In this document: positions 8,915 through 17,786 of the stretch, in pieces
Layout: each line of letters starts with the position of its first letter
Position numbering within the stretch: position 1 is the stretch's first letter
Source of the DNA: Chitinophaga sp. MM2321
Lineage (GTDB): Bacteria > Bacteroidota > Bacteroidia > Chitinophagales > Chitinophagaceae
Direction: 5' to 3'
Assembly: GCF_964033635.1 (NCBI RefSeq)
Contig: NZ_OZ035533.1
Span: 744,001-808,000 of the forward strand
Length of the DNA: 64,000 bases
The notes under the pieces: generated by a model
The model's input: the letters and a program-made list of their open reading frames with translations, nothing else
Databases searched by the model: none
Told to the model about the DNA's origin: nothing
Program-made: the position numbers and the translations under genes

Positions 8915-8988
8915 CGGACCAGACGAGACTCGAACTCGCGACCTCCGCCGTGACAGGGCGGCGTTCTAACCAACTGAACTACTGATCC
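8915..8988 (-). tRNA. tRNA-Asp (GTC), copy 2
   Basis: Identical over 74 nt to the copy at 7637-7710, with the same acceptor, anticodon GTC and discriminator G. CCA is not encoded. Confidence 0.97.
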
Positions 8989-9060
8989 ATCCAAAAATAT
9001 TAATAAGAACTTGCTATCTTTTTGTATTCCAATCGGTTGTGTTGTTCCGTTTTGGGATTG

Positions 9061-9093
9061 CAAAGATAGCAACAAAGTTTTCAATTAAGCAAA
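9061..9093 (-). promoter_or_regulatory. Promoter of tRNA-Asp copy 2
   Basis: On the minus strand TTTG (9090-9093), a 21-nt spacer, then TATCTTTG (9061-9068), a perfect match to the Bacteroidota consensus. The spacing equals that of tRNA copy 1. The TATCTTT is also one arm of an 11-bp inverted repeat whose other arm (TTGCTATCTTT) lies near 9013-9023. Confidence 0.75.
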
Positions 9094-9156
9094 TCTTTTT
9101 AAAAAAAAATTTCAGCACTATCTTTACATCCGATCTTTAACCAATTTAATCAAATT

Positions 9157-10110
9157 ATGCAATTCCTGGATTTCGAAAAACCTATAGCGGATTTATATGA
9201 ACAGCTGGCCAAGCTGAAGGAAAACGGTGAAAAGTCCGGTGTAGATGTATCTGCCACTGTAGGGGAGTACGAGCAAAAAATTGCCCTTACCCGTCAGAAC
9301 ATCTACGAGCACCTCTCCCCGTGGCAACGGGTACAGCTGAGCCGTCATCCCGATAGGCCCTATACGATGTCGTATATAGAAAGGATGTGTACCAACTTTA
9401 CGGAACTGCATGGCGACCGGAATGTAAAAGATGACAAAGCCATGGTAGGCGGTTTCGCTGATCTGGATGGCGAAACGGTCATGTTTATAGGACAGCAGAA
9501 AGGTATCAATACCAAAATGCGCCAGCTCAGAAACTTTGGGATGGCCAATCCTGAAGGCTATCGTAAGGCCCTCCGCCTCATGAAACTGGCCGAAAGATTT
9601 AATAAGCCTATCGTTACTCTCATAGATACCCCCGGTGCTTATCCCGGCCTGGAAGCGGAAGAAAGAGGGCAGGCAGAAGCCATTGCCCGCAATCTCTTTG
9701 AGATGGTGAAGCTGAGAGTGCCCGTTATTTGCATTATAATAGGGGAAGGCGCCTCCGGCGGTGCGTTGGGTATAGGTATCGGCGACAGGGTATTAATGCT
9801 TGAAAATAGCTGGTATACGGTCATTTCTCCCGAAAACTGTTCTACCATCCTTTGGCGTAGCTGGAATTTCAAGGAAAAGGCCGCAGAAGAGCTAAAACTC
9901 ACCTCCGAATATATGAGCCAGTTTGGCCTGGTAGACGGAATTGTACGTGAACCCCTCGGTGGCGCACATGTAAACCCCGATGAAATGGCTAATCTCCTGA
10001 AGATCCGCATCAAGGAAACCCTGGTGGAATTAAGGAAAATTGATCCGGATGCACGTATTGAACAACGGATCGATAAGTTCTCCCGTATGGGCTTTTACGA
10101 AGAACATTAA
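9157..10110 (+). CDS. accA: Acetyl-CoA carboxylase carboxyltransferase subunit alpha
   Basis: A 317-residue protein, normal for AccA. With AccD it transfers the carboxyl group from carboxybiotin-BCCP to acetyl-CoA, making malonyl-CoA for fatty acid synthesis in the cytoplasm. Recognisable stretches are [21 protein letters not shown], the crotonase-fold core [19 protein letters not shown], and [17 protein letters not shown], whose glycine-rich peptide forms the oxyanion hole. The C-terminus contains [10 protein letters not shown]. accD is not adjacent. The start is the ATG at 9157; TATCTTTA about 38 nt upstream is a near-consensus -7 element. dapA follows in the same direction after 78 nt. Confidence 0.98.
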   Translation: MQFLDFEKPIADLYEQLAKLKENGEKSGVDVSATVGEYEQKIALTRQNIYEHLSPWQRVQLSRHPDRPYTMSYIERMCTNFTELHGDRNVKDDKAMVGGFADLDGETVMFIGQQKGINTKMRQLRNFGMANPEGYRKALRLMKLAERFNKPIVTLIDTPGAYPGLEAEERGQAEAIARNLFEMVKLRVPVICIIIGEGASGGALGIGIGDRVLMLENSWYTVISPENCSTILWRSWNFKEKAAEELKLTSEYMSQFGLVDGIVREPLGGAHVNPDEMANLLKIRIKETLVELRKIDPDARIEQRIDKFSRMGFYEEH

Positions 10111-10135
10111 AAAAAAATTTAGAGATCACGATAAA

Positions 10136-10168
10136 AAATTCGAATTTCGACCTTCGGAATTCGAATTT
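10136..10168. repeat. Intergenic palindrome between accA and dapA
   Basis: A 33-nt hairpin of 15-bp arms (10136-10150 and 10154-10168, one mismatch) and a 3-nt loop, built of AATTCGAATTT-type words. It lies 21 nt before the dapA start. It resembles in style, not in exact sequence, the longer palindromes elsewhere in the window. Confidence 0.7.
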
Positions 10169-10188
10169 CATTTTCCCGTAAACACAAT

Positions 10189-11064
10189 ATGGAACAACTA
10201 AAAGGCACGGGGGTGGCTTTGGTAACACCCTTTAAAGCAGATGAAAGCATAGATTGGAATGCTTTGGAAAAGCTGATCAATTTCGTGATTGAAGGCGGCG
10301 TAAACTATGTTGTGTCCTTAGGCACAACCGGCGAAACTCCCACTCTTTCTGCGGATGAAAAGCTGGATTTGATGAAATTTACTTTCGAAAAGGTATCGAA
10401 ACGGGTGCCGGTGGTAATCGGCATCGGTGACTATTGTACCCGGGATGTGGTAAACCGGCTGGAAAAATGCCCGCTGGATGAAGCCACCGCTATTCTCAGC
10501 GTGGCTCCCTATTACAGCAAGCCTACTCAGGAAGGTATCTTTCAGCACTATAAAACCATTGCTGCTGCTTCTCCGAAGCCTGTTATTCTGTATAATGTTC
10601 CCGGCCGCACCGGCCGTAATATGACTGCGGAAACCACCCTGCGCCTGGCGCATGAAGTGGAAAATATCGCAGGTATGAAGGAAGCTTCCGGTGATATGAT
10701 GCAGTGCATGCAGATCCTCCGCGATAAACCAAAGGACTTCCTCGTGGTAAGTGGTGACGATGGCCTCGCACTGGCCCAGATCGCCTGCGGAATGGAAGGG
10801 GTGATCTCTGTTGCGGCCAACTATTTTGCTGCCGATTTCTCTTCCATGGTACACGCAGCACTGATCAACGATTATGCTGCTGCCCGTGTTTTCAACAATA
10901 ACTTGCTGGAAGGCTTTGAACTGATGTTCTCGGAAAATAATCCTGCCGGTATCAAAGCATTTTTGCACCACGCAGGTATTATCGAAAACTATTTCAGGCT
11001 ACCGGTAGTTCCCGTTACAGCGGAGCTGCACAAGAAAATAGGGGCCTACCTGAAAAAATACTAA
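10189..11064 (+). CDS. dapA: 4-hydroxy-tetrahydrodipicolinate synthase
   Basis: A 291-residue TIM-barrel class I aldolase condensing pyruvate with aspartate semialdehyde, the first committed step to lysine and meso-diaminopimelate. The GTTGE substrate loop is at 45-49. Tyr135 in LYNVPGRTG and Schiff-base Lys164 in GMKEASGD are in place. The length is standard. It sits 78 nt after accA across a small hairpin and converges on rnz. No other lysine gene is adjacent. Confidence 0.98.
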   Translation: MEQLKGTGVALVTPFKADESIDWNALEKLINFVIEGGVNYVVSLGTTGETPTLSADEKLDLMKFTFEKVSKRVPVVIGIGDYCTRDVVNRLEKCPLDEATAILSVAPYYSKPTQEGIFQHYKTIAAASPKPVILYNVPGRTGRNMTAETTLRLAHEVENIAGMKEASGDMMQCMQILRDKPKDFLVVSGDDGLALAQIACGMEGVISVAANYFAADFSSMVHAALINDYAAARVFNNNLLEGFELMFSENNPAGIKAFLHHAGIIENYFRLPVVPVTAELHKKIGAYLKKY

Positions 11065-11071
11065 CCTTATT

Positions 11072-11177
11072 AGGAATTTTTTGATTTACGAATTTAGGGA
11101 TTTGAAATGCAGTGAAGATGACCACATAGGTCTCCGCTGCATTTCAAATCCCTAAATTCGTAAATCAAAAAATTCCT
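11072..11177. repeat. Long intergenic palindrome, perfect 41-bp arms (dapA/rnz)
   Basis: Arms 11072-11112 and 11137-11177 are exact reverse complements around a 24-nt loop. It fills nearly all of the 121-nt gap between the convergent dapA and rnz stop codons, so it can act as a bidirectional terminator. It shares its word order (TTTTTTGATTT, then CG, ATTTAGG, AAATGCAG) with the palindrome at 63257-63399, so it belongs to a dispersed family. Confidence 0.9.
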
Positions 11178-11185
11178 GAATAGTA

Positions 11186-12094
11186 TTACACTAGAAAAGT
11201 TACCCCTTCCTCTGCAATATCCGTATTGGCAAAAACAGGTCTGGACTCTTCCAGGAATGGTTGCAATTCCGTGTATTTGGAGGAAAAGTGCCCGATCAAC
11301 AGCTTTTTTACCCCGGCGGTGGCCGCAAGGGAAGCGGCCTGAACAGATGTGCTGTGATAACGCTCCGCCGCCCGTTCATGCAGGTCATGCAAATAAGTAG
11401 TTTCATGGTACATCAGATCTGCACCTTCCAGCCATGGGAGCAGGTTTACATCATAAATGGTATCTGCACAATATACATATCGTTTTCCCGGTCCGGGAGG
11501 TAACGTTACCCAATCGTTTTTTACCTGCGTCCCATCTTTCCGTTGATAATCAGCGCCTTCCTGCAACCTGGAGAAATAAGCCGCCGGTATTTCATAAGCC
11601 CTGGCCTGATCGGGGATCAGTTTTCTTTTCCGTTTCTGTAGCTCAAAGGAGAAGCCGAAACAGGAAATCCTGTGCTGGGTGGGGAAACAGGTAACGCGGA
11701 GATCTTTATCTTCCAATATCAATCCCTGGTAATCAGGTAGTAGTGGAATAAAAGACAACTCGAATTTGAGAATGGTCCCGGAGCAATCCAGCTGTAGCTG
11801 GATAATCTGCTCCAGCTCTGGCGGCGCATAAATGCTCAGCGGCTCTGTTCTGCCCATGAGGTTGAGCGTATTCACCAGCCCAATTAATCCGAAATAATGA
11901 TCACCATGCATGTGGCTGATAAAAATATACCGGATCTTGCTGCGCCTGATCTTATATTTTGTTATCTGCAGCTGTGTTCCTTCTCCGCAGTCTATCAGTA
12001 GCAACTGATCGTTGCAGGTAACTACCTGAGCCGTGGGGTGCCTGTCCAATGTAGGGATAGCAGAATTGTTGCCTAATATTGTTACCGAAAACAT
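11186..12094 (-). CDS. rnz: Ribonuclease Z
   Basis: A 302-residue metallo-beta-lactamase-fold endonuclease that matures tRNA 3' ends. The zinc motif HMHGDH (His61, His63, Asp65, His66) is intact, with DCGEGTQ upstream, YCADT downstream and the C-terminal LIGHFSSKY. This is the short RNase Z form. Because CCA is absent from the tRNA genes in this window, 3' processing of this kind is needed before CCA addition. The STAS protein gene lies upstream on the same strand (stop at 12191, 96 nt away). Confidence 0.96.
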   Translation of the reverse strand: MFSVTILGNNSAIPTLDRHPTAQVVTCNDQLLLIDCGEGTQLQITKYKIRRSKIRYIFISHMHGDHYFGLIGLVNTLNLMGRTEPLSIYAPPELEQIIQLQLDCSGTILKFELSFIPLLPDYQGLILEDKDLRVTCFPTQHRISCFGFSFELQKRKRKLIPDQARAYEIPAAYFSRLQEGADYQRKDGTQVKNDWVTLPPGPGKRYVYCADTIYDVNLLPWLEGADLMYHETTYLHDLHERAAERYHSTSVQAASLAATAGVKKLLIGHFSSKYTELQPFLEESRPVFANTDIAEEGVTFLV

Positions 12095-12190
12095 ACCTAT
12101 AGCTTTTAGCTTCCGGCCTTTATTTTTTTGCTGTCAAGGCCGTAAAACAGCTGCCTGTTATTAGCTGGTGAGGGCTAATAGCCGGATTTT

Positions 12191-12565
12191 TTATTCCATG
12201 CCATCCAATAATTCCCTTTCCAGTTCCTCCATCATAACGAGGTCAACCGCTTCAGCCATAGTGGGGGCTATATTCAGCATATCATTGTCTGTTGCCTTGA
12301 ATTGTAGTGTTAAGGTGTTGTTAAGGCCGGTAATGGCGCAGGAGAGGTGATTGTCATACATATGCGCATACACTGTTAAAATGGCTTGAATGCCCGCTGT
12401 ATCCATTTCCCCGACCAACGCCATGTCCAGTATGAGATTGCGTGTCTCCAGCTCCGGTAGGGTAGTGAGGGTGGTAACAAACTGGTCTGACAAATTAGCA
12501 TCCAAAACGCTTTCTTCCGGACAAAAAACCACTATTTTTTCTTTGGTATCAATTTTGAATTTCAT
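12191..12565 (-). CDS. STAS domain protein (anti-sigma factor antagonist-like)
   Basis: A 124-residue single STAS domain like SpoIIAA/RsbV, which in partner-switching systems binds an anti-sigma kinase. The fold is suggested by alternating strands and helices (KIVVFCPEESVLDANLS, RNLILDMALVGEMDTAGIQAI). The position of the phosphorylated Ser in the usual D-S-[ST]-G motif reads D-T-A-G, so Thr may be the phospho-acceptor or regulation may differ. There is an acidic tail (MEELERELLDGME). No anti-sigma kinase or sigma factor is adjacent; rnz lies downstream. Confidence 0.85.
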   Translation of the reverse strand: MKFKIDTKEKIVVFCPEESVLDANLSDQFVTTLTTLPELETRNLILDMALVGEMDTAGIQAILTVYAHMYDNHLSCAITGLNNTLTLQFKATDNDMLNIAPTMAEAVDLVMMEELERELLDGME

Positions 12566-12874
12566 GCGTTGGACGTTGTTTTATACATTTAGTAAGAAAT
12601 CAATTTTGAAAGGGAGGGAAACCCGCCTATAAAAATAAACAGCGGAGAGCAAACAAATAGTGCTTTTTCTTCGTAGATATTTTTAAACGATTATACCCGC
12701 TTCACCACAAAAATAATTCTTATACTATTAATACTATTAAAGTGTAAGTTGTTTAAGTTTAAAAAAGGAATAACTTCATTCAGGTTAATAGCGTAATAAA
12801 GGAAATCAGAATTATTCGTTATTATTGTATAAGCAAGCCCCCGTAAGGGTTTTTGATCATTTAATAATCTAACA
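12566..12874. other. Divergent intergenic region, STAS gene / clpC
   Basis: 309 nt of AT-rich sequence between two divergent starts. It must hold both promoters. TAAGTTTA near 12755 is only a near match to the -7 consensus. No CtsR-like direct repeat operator and no convincing hairpin was seen. Confidence 0.4.
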
Positions 12875-15409
12875 ATGGACCAGAATTTTTCACCGCAAGT
12901 TAAGGAGATCATTTCGTTCAGCAGGGAGGAAGCTTTACGCCTGGGGAATGATTTCATAGGTACTGAACACCTGCTGTTAGGTATTATCCGCGAAGGAGAG
13001 GGCACGGCCGTAAAGATTCTGCAAGCTTTGAACGTAGACTTATACGAATTACGTAAAGAAGTAGAACTGGCTGTGAAAGATAAGACAGGAAAAAATATCG
13101 CAAATATTAACAGTCTCCCACTAACCAGACAGGCAGAAAAAGTGATACGTGTTACGGTGCTGGAAGCCAAGGCGCTCAAGAGTGCTACGGTGGAAACCGA
13201 ACACCTCATGCTTTCTATATTAAAGAATAAGGAAAACGTTTGTACACAAATCTTACAACAATTTGACGTGGACTACGATACTTTTAAAAACGAACTGGGC
13301 TTTGTAAAATCTGCTGACCCTAAATCAGAATTTGATGATCCGGGCGAAGAGGAATTTGAAGACGAGAGAAAGAGTTATGCAGCCAAAGCCAAACAGACAA
13401 ATACCAAATCCAAAACGCCCGTACTGGATAACTTTGGTAGAGATATTACAAAGCTGGCCGAAAGTGGCAGCTTAGATCCGATTGTTGGCCGCGAGCAGGA
13501 AATCGAACGGGTTTCCCAGATCCTTTCCCGCCGCAAAAAGAACAATCCGATTCTTATTGGTGAACCCGGTGTGGGTAAAACCGCCATCGTGGAGGGGTTG
13601 GCGCTGCGCATCGTGCAGCGGAAAGTTTCCCGCGTACTGTTCGACAAGCGCGTGGTAAGCCTCGATCTCGCTGCACTGGTGGCTGGTACCAAATACCGTG
13701 GCCAGTTTGAAGAAAGAATGAAGGCCATCATGAATGAACTCGAAAAGAACCGGGATGTTATCCTGTTCATCGATGAAATTCATACAATCGTTGGCGCCGG
13801 CGGTGCTTCCGGTTCCCTGGATGCCTCCAACATTTTCAAACCTGCACTCGCCAGGGGAGAACTCCAGTGCATCGGCGCTTCTACACTCGATGAATACCGT
13901 ATGTACATCGAGAAAGATGGCGCACTTGACCGTCGTTTCCAGAAAGTAATGGTAGAACCACCCAGCGTGGATGAAACCATTATGATCCTCAATAACATCA
14001 AGCCCCGTTATGAAGAATACCATAACGTAAGCTATACAGATGCAGCCATTGATGCCTGCGTGAAACTCAGCGACCGCTACATGACGGACCGTCTGCTGCC
14101 CGACAAGGCGATAGATGTACTCGATGAAGTGGGAGCCCGTGTCCACCTCAAAAACATCAATGTGCCCCAGAATATCCTCGATCTGGAGAAACAGATTGAA
14201 GATATCAAGCAGGAAAAAAATAAAGTAGTAAAAAGCCAACGCTTCGAAGAAGCCGCCGCTTTGCGCGATACTGAAAAGAAACTGGGTGAAGACCTGGAAC
14301 GCGCAAAAGCAATGTGGGAAGAAGAAGTAAAGCACAAACGCTACCCGATTGATGAAGAAGCCATCGCGGAAGTTGTCAGCATGATGACCGGTATCCCTGT
14401 AAAAAGGATGGTACAGGCTGAAACAGAGAAACTGCGCCGCATGGGTGAAGACCTCAAAGGGGCCGTGGTTGGACAGGACGAAGCCATCAGCAAAGTCACC
14501 AAAGCCATACAGCGTAACCGTGTGGGGCTGAAAGATCCAAAAAAACCAATCGGTACTTTTATATTCCTCGGCCCTACCGGGGTAGGTAAAACAGAGCTTG
14601 CCAAATCACTGGCCCGCTACATGTTCGACTCTGACGAAGCACTTATCCGCATCGATATGAGTGAGTACATGGAGAAATTCTCTGTAAGCCGCCTCATTGG
14701 TGCGCCTCCGGGATATGTAGGTTATGAAGAAGGTGGTCAGCTGACGGAAAAAGTTCGCCGCAAACCATACTCTGTTATCCTGCTCGATGAAATCGAAAAA
14801 GCACACCCGGATATTTATAACCTCCTCCTGCAGGTACTGGATGATGGTATCCTCACCGATGGCCTTGGCCGTAAAGTGGATTTCAAAAATACCCTCATCA
14901 TCATGACCTCCAACATCGGAGCCCGCCAGTTGAAAGACTTCGGTGCCGGTGTAGGGTTCACCACCACTGCAAGAACAGTGAATGAAGAAGAGAATACCAA
15001 ATCAGTGATCGAAAAAGCACTGAAACGTACCTTCTCTCCTGAATTCCTGAACAGGATCGATGATGTCGTGATCTTCAACTCCCTGAGTAAAGAACACATC
15101 TATGTCATCATTGATATCACCATGCAGAGTGTGTTGAAACGCCTGAATAACCTGGGCTTCAGCCTGGAACTGACCGAAGAAGCAAAAGGCTTCCTGGCAG
15201 ACAAAGGTTACGACCAGCAATTCGGTGCCAGACCACTCCACAGGGCCATCCAGAAATACCTGGAAGATCCTTTGGCTGAAGAAATCCTCAATATGAATAT
15301 TCATGATGGAGATGTACTCATTGCTGACCTGGACAAGGAAAACCAGAAACTGGTATTCACTTTAAAGAACAACTCTTCCAAGAGTAAATCAGAAAAATCA
15401 GAAGCGTAA
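12875..15409 (+). CDS. clpC: ATP-dependent Clp protease ATP-binding subunit ClpC
   Basis: An 844-residue AAA+ unfoldase. The N-domain has two Clp-N repeats (residues ~1-145, [19 protein letters not shown]). The first AAA module has Walker A GEPGVGKT at 229-236. A UVR-like coiled middle domain follows ([19 protein letters not shown]). The second module has GPTGVGKT at 566-573, then a C-terminal D2-small domain. The short middle domain marks ClpC rather than ClpB. It would feed substrates to ClpP in the cytosol. Neither ctsR/mcsAB nor clpP is adjacent. It is monocistronic with its own terminator. Confidence 0.97.
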   Translation: MDQNFSPQVKEIISFSREEALRLGNDFIGTEHLLLGIIREGEGTAVKILQALNVDLYELRKEVELAVKDKTGKNIANINSLPLTRQAEKVIRVTVLEAKALKSATVETEHLMLSILKNKENVCTQILQQFDVDYDTFKNELGFVKSADPKSEFDDPGEEEFEDERKSYAAKAKQTNTKSKTPVLDNFGRDITKLAESGSLDPIVGREQEIERVSQILSRRKKNNPILIGEPGVGKTAIVEGLALRIVQRKVSRVLFDKRVVSLDLAALVAGTKYRGQFEERMKAIMNELEKNRDVILFIDEIHTIVGAGGASGSLDASNIFKPALARGELQCIGASTLDEYRMYIEKDGALDRRFQKVMVEPPSVDETIMILNNIKPRYEEYHNVSYTDAAIDACVKLSDRYMTDRLLPDKAIDVLDEVGARVHLKNINVPQNILDLEKQIEDIKQEKNKVVKSQRFEEAAALRDTEKKLGEDLERAKAMWEEEVKHKRYPIDEEAIAEVVSMMTGIPVKRMVQAETEKLRRMGEDLKGAVVGQDEAISKVTKAIQRNRVGLKDPKKPIGTFIFLGPTGVGKTELAKSLARYMFDSDEALIRIDMSEYMEKFSVSRLIGAPPGYVGYEEGGQLTEKVRRKPYSVILLDEIEKAHPDIYNLLLQVLDDGILTDGLGRKVDFKNTLIIMTSNIGARQLKDFGAGVGFTTTARTVNEEENTKSVIEKALKRTFSPEFLNRIDDVVIFNSLSKEHIYVIIDITMQSVLKRLNNLGFSLELTEEAKGFLADKGYDQQFGARPLHRAIQKYLEDPLAEEILNMNIHDGDVLIADLDKENQKLVFTLKNNSSKSKSEKSEA

Positions 15410-15433
15410 ATAAACGCTGAGATCTACATAAAC

Positions 15434-15468
15434 AAGCCCGTCAAGGTATCATCCCTGACGGGCTTTTT
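15434..15468 (+). terminator. Terminator of clpC
   Basis: AAGCCCGTCA pairs with TGACGGGCTT, followed by TTTCTTTT, starting 25 nt after the clpC stop: a canonical Rho-independent terminator. Confidence 0.9.
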
Positions 15469-15473
15469 CTTTT

Positions 15474-15890
15474 CCCCCGGCATCCCCCTGTAACGAAAAT
15501 GTGAGAACCCGCATCTATGCTAGATAATTTTATCCCCAACCCTAAAACTATGGAGGCCGATTGACTGGTTTCAGATTATAAATGTGTTTCAGGGTTTAAT
15601 TTTCATGCAAGAAAACAGGGAAACTTACACATTACACCAGCCTGTCAACAGATACCATATATTAATATGGTATTATCATGTCATTCCAAGTGAACTAAAA
15701 ACATTCTATTTTTGATTTATATAAAAATTTACTCTTTGTTATTGATTGTTTATGAAACGATAAATAGATAGTCTATCTATATTACGTATGTATATATAGA
15801 CCTATCAGGGCTTAGTTTTTCCTCATGGCTTTCTCATTAAAATGCTACAAAAGTTACTGATTAAATAATAACGATTTATCCCTTATTCCT
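15474..15890. promoter_or_regulatory. Long upstream region of the surface-protein module with two palindromes
   Basis: About 420 nt without a gene. Two short palindromes stand out: 15652-15673 (9-bp arms ATACCATAT/ATATGGTAT, 4-nt spacer) and 15764-15780 (8-bp arms ATAGATAG/CTATCTAT, 1-nt spacer). They lie about 220 and 110 nt before the 15891 start and look like operators for dimeric regulators. No clear TAnnTTTG promoter was found. Confidence 0.4.
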
Positions 15891-17711
15891 ATGAACAAAT
15901 GTTTACACATCGCTACCCGCGTTATGTTAATGGGTGGCATTACACTCATCTTTACCCAGGCCAAAGCACAGCTCAAAGTGGGTACGAATCCGACGAAAAT
16001 AGAAAAGTCTGCTATACTTGAACTGGAAGGCAAGAAACAAGGTCTCCTGTTGACGCGCCTGGATAATTTTACCGACATCAATAGTGCCACCCCCCCGGAT
16101 GGTATGATCGTTTTCCTGAACACAGCAGATGCTACCAGGGGTCTGTACGTACGCAAAGATGGTAACTGGGTACAACTGGCCAGCACCACAGACGCTGCCA
16201 ATAACTGGCGGCTGAATGGTAATGCAGGAGCTGCCGGCCAGTTTATCGGTACTTCCGATAATGCCCCGCTCATCTTTAAAACTGATGGTACGGAAAGATT
16301 GCAGATCACGGCCGATGGTCACCTTAAAACGGGCTACACCAATGTCACCGCGGGTACTGCAGAACTGGAAGTATTGGTGCTGGGCGCCGATGGTACTATC
16401 ATGAAAAGAACATTGAGCAAAGATATCTTTGCCAACGCCGTACAAACACTCAACGGTTTATCCGGTGCACTACAGGTTGAAACCAGCGCCAGTACAGCCA
16501 ATAATAACCTGAACGTTACTACAGACGGCGCCACTAAAGTACAGATCAATGCACCTGTTATGAATGGCGGCGCAACACAGCAATATGGTTTCATGACCCT
16601 GGCAGACTGGACAAAACTCCAGTCACTCAGCAGCGCAGATGGGATGACCGTAGCCACAATGGTATTGGGTGCTGCCAGCGGCGAAGTGGACAAAGGTGCG
16701 AGGATTACTTTTGATAATATTACCGGTAAATATAAACTGGAGCTGATTGCAGCAGATGCCACACACGCAGGTATCGTAACTACACAGGCACAGACTTTCG
16801 CCGGAGAAAAAACTTTTAAAGACATTATGTATGCCAGCGCAGATGTTATCTTCCAAAAAAATCTGAACGTTACCGGAAACGCTACTATTTCAACAGCGTT
16901 GTCGGTATCGGGCGATGCTTCCGTGGCTGGTAATACCAGTATCAACGGCACATTGCATACAAAAGATAATGTTACCCTGGATAAGAATTTAACATTGAAA
17001 CTGATACCGGATGCCGTCAGCCAGGACTTCGTGCTGCTGCGTGATGATGCTACCGGTATGATCTATAAGAAACAACTTCCTGCCACCGCATTTCAATCTG
17101 CAATTCACACGATCAATGGTTTACCGGGTAGTGATATTGATATGTCCTATACCAAAGCTGCTGGTAATGATGTGCAATTTATTGCAGATAATACACAGAC
17201 ACCGAATACACTAAAACTGAATATTCCCGACGCTGCCGCCACCGCTTTACGTGGTCTTGTCACCAACGAAGAACAGAAATTTGCAGGCGTTAAGAAATTT
17301 GCGGACTCTGTTTATTCCGGTAAATCCCTGATGGTAGGTGATACACTGGCAGGCGCCACTTCCACCCTGACCGTAAGCGGTTCTGTATCCATGAAACTGC
17401 GTGTGGTCACCGGCGGAACAGCCATTAGCGCAGATGATTATACAGTTGTCGTTAAAAGCGCGGCCGCTGCTACTGTTACACTCCCAAGCGCCAAAAATAT
17501 TGCAGGCCGCATTTATACAATCAAGAAAGTACCCGCTGTTACAGGTGTTGCAGGTTCCGGTCATGATGCGGAAATTGACAACCCGGTAACCATCGAAGCA
17601 TTTACCGGTGAGAATATCGAAGATGGTCCCAGCATCGATATCAATAATGACTGGACCTTCCTCACCGTGCAATCAGATGGTGACAAGACCTGGTATATCA
17701 TCAAGAAATAA
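15891..17711 (+). CDS. Secreted repetitive protein of unknown function (tail-fibre/adhesin-like)
   Basis: A 606-residue exported protein with a signal peptide ending QAKA near residue 26. Right after it comes a segment (LKVGTNPTKIEKSAILELEGKKQGLL) of a type common in Bacteroidota surface proteins, also present in the next gene. The body is rich in Thr, Ala, Gly and Asn with many short beta-strand-like units (SVSGDASVAGNTSINGTLHTKDNVTLDKNL). The end (ATVTLPSAKNIAGRIYTIKK) resembles phage tail-fibre and adhesin heads. It is probably a fibrous surface or extracellular protein; no enzymatic motif is seen. It is first in a same-strand run with 17787 and 19376. Confidence 0.75.
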   Translation: MNKCLHIATRVMLMGGITLIFTQAKAQLKVGTNPTKIEKSAILELEGKKQGLLLTRLDNFTDINSATPPDGMIVFLNTADATRGLYVRKDGNWVQLASTTDAANNWRLNGNAGAAGQFIGTSDNAPLIFKTDGTERLQITADGHLKTGYTNVTAGTAELEVLVLGADGTIMKRTLSKDIFANAVQTLNGLSGALQVETSASTANNNLNVTTDGATKVQINAPVMNGGATQQYGFMTLADWTKLQSLSSADGMTVATMVLGAASGEVDKGARITFDNITGKYKLELIAADATHAGIVTTQAQTFAGEKTFKDIMYASADVIFQKNLNVTGNATISTALSVSGDASVAGNTSINGTLHTKDNVTLDKNLTLKLIPDAVSQDFVLLRDDATGMIYKKQLPATAFQSAIHTINGLPGSDIDMSYTKAAGNDVQFIADNTQTPNTLKLNIPDAAATALRGLVTNEEQKFAGVKKFADSVYSGKSLMVGDTLAGATSTLTVSGSVSMKLRVVTGGTAISADDYTVVVKSAAAATVTLPSAKNIAGRIYTIKKVPAVTGVAGSGHDAEIDNPVTIEAFTGENIEDGPSIDINNDWTFLTVQSDGDKTWYIIKK

Positions 17712-17726
17712 GATTGCAAAGCAAGG

Positions 17727-17754
17727 GAAACGGCTATGAGATATTAGCCGTTTC
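17727..17754 (+). terminator. Hairpin between the two paralogous surface-protein genes
   Basis: GAAACGGCTA (17727-17736) pairs perfectly with TAGCCGTTTC (17745-17754) over an 8-nt loop. The T-tract is weak, so it may be a leaky terminator or an mRNA-stability element that sets the expression ratio of the two genes. Confidence 0.55.
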
Positions 17755-17786
17755 ATTCCTTTGGGTACTTACTTAAATGTTGTTGT

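Noticed and set aside
7637..8988. Integrative element at a tRNA-Asp attachment site
   Set aside because: No integrase, recombination directionality gene or phage gene lies between the two tRNAs; only a broken fic gene. Direct duplication explains the data.
13472..14335. 287-codon open frame on the minus strand within clpC
   Set aside because: Fully antisense to a strongly conserved gene; composition is low-complexity Phe/Ile typical of shadow frames, with no domain.
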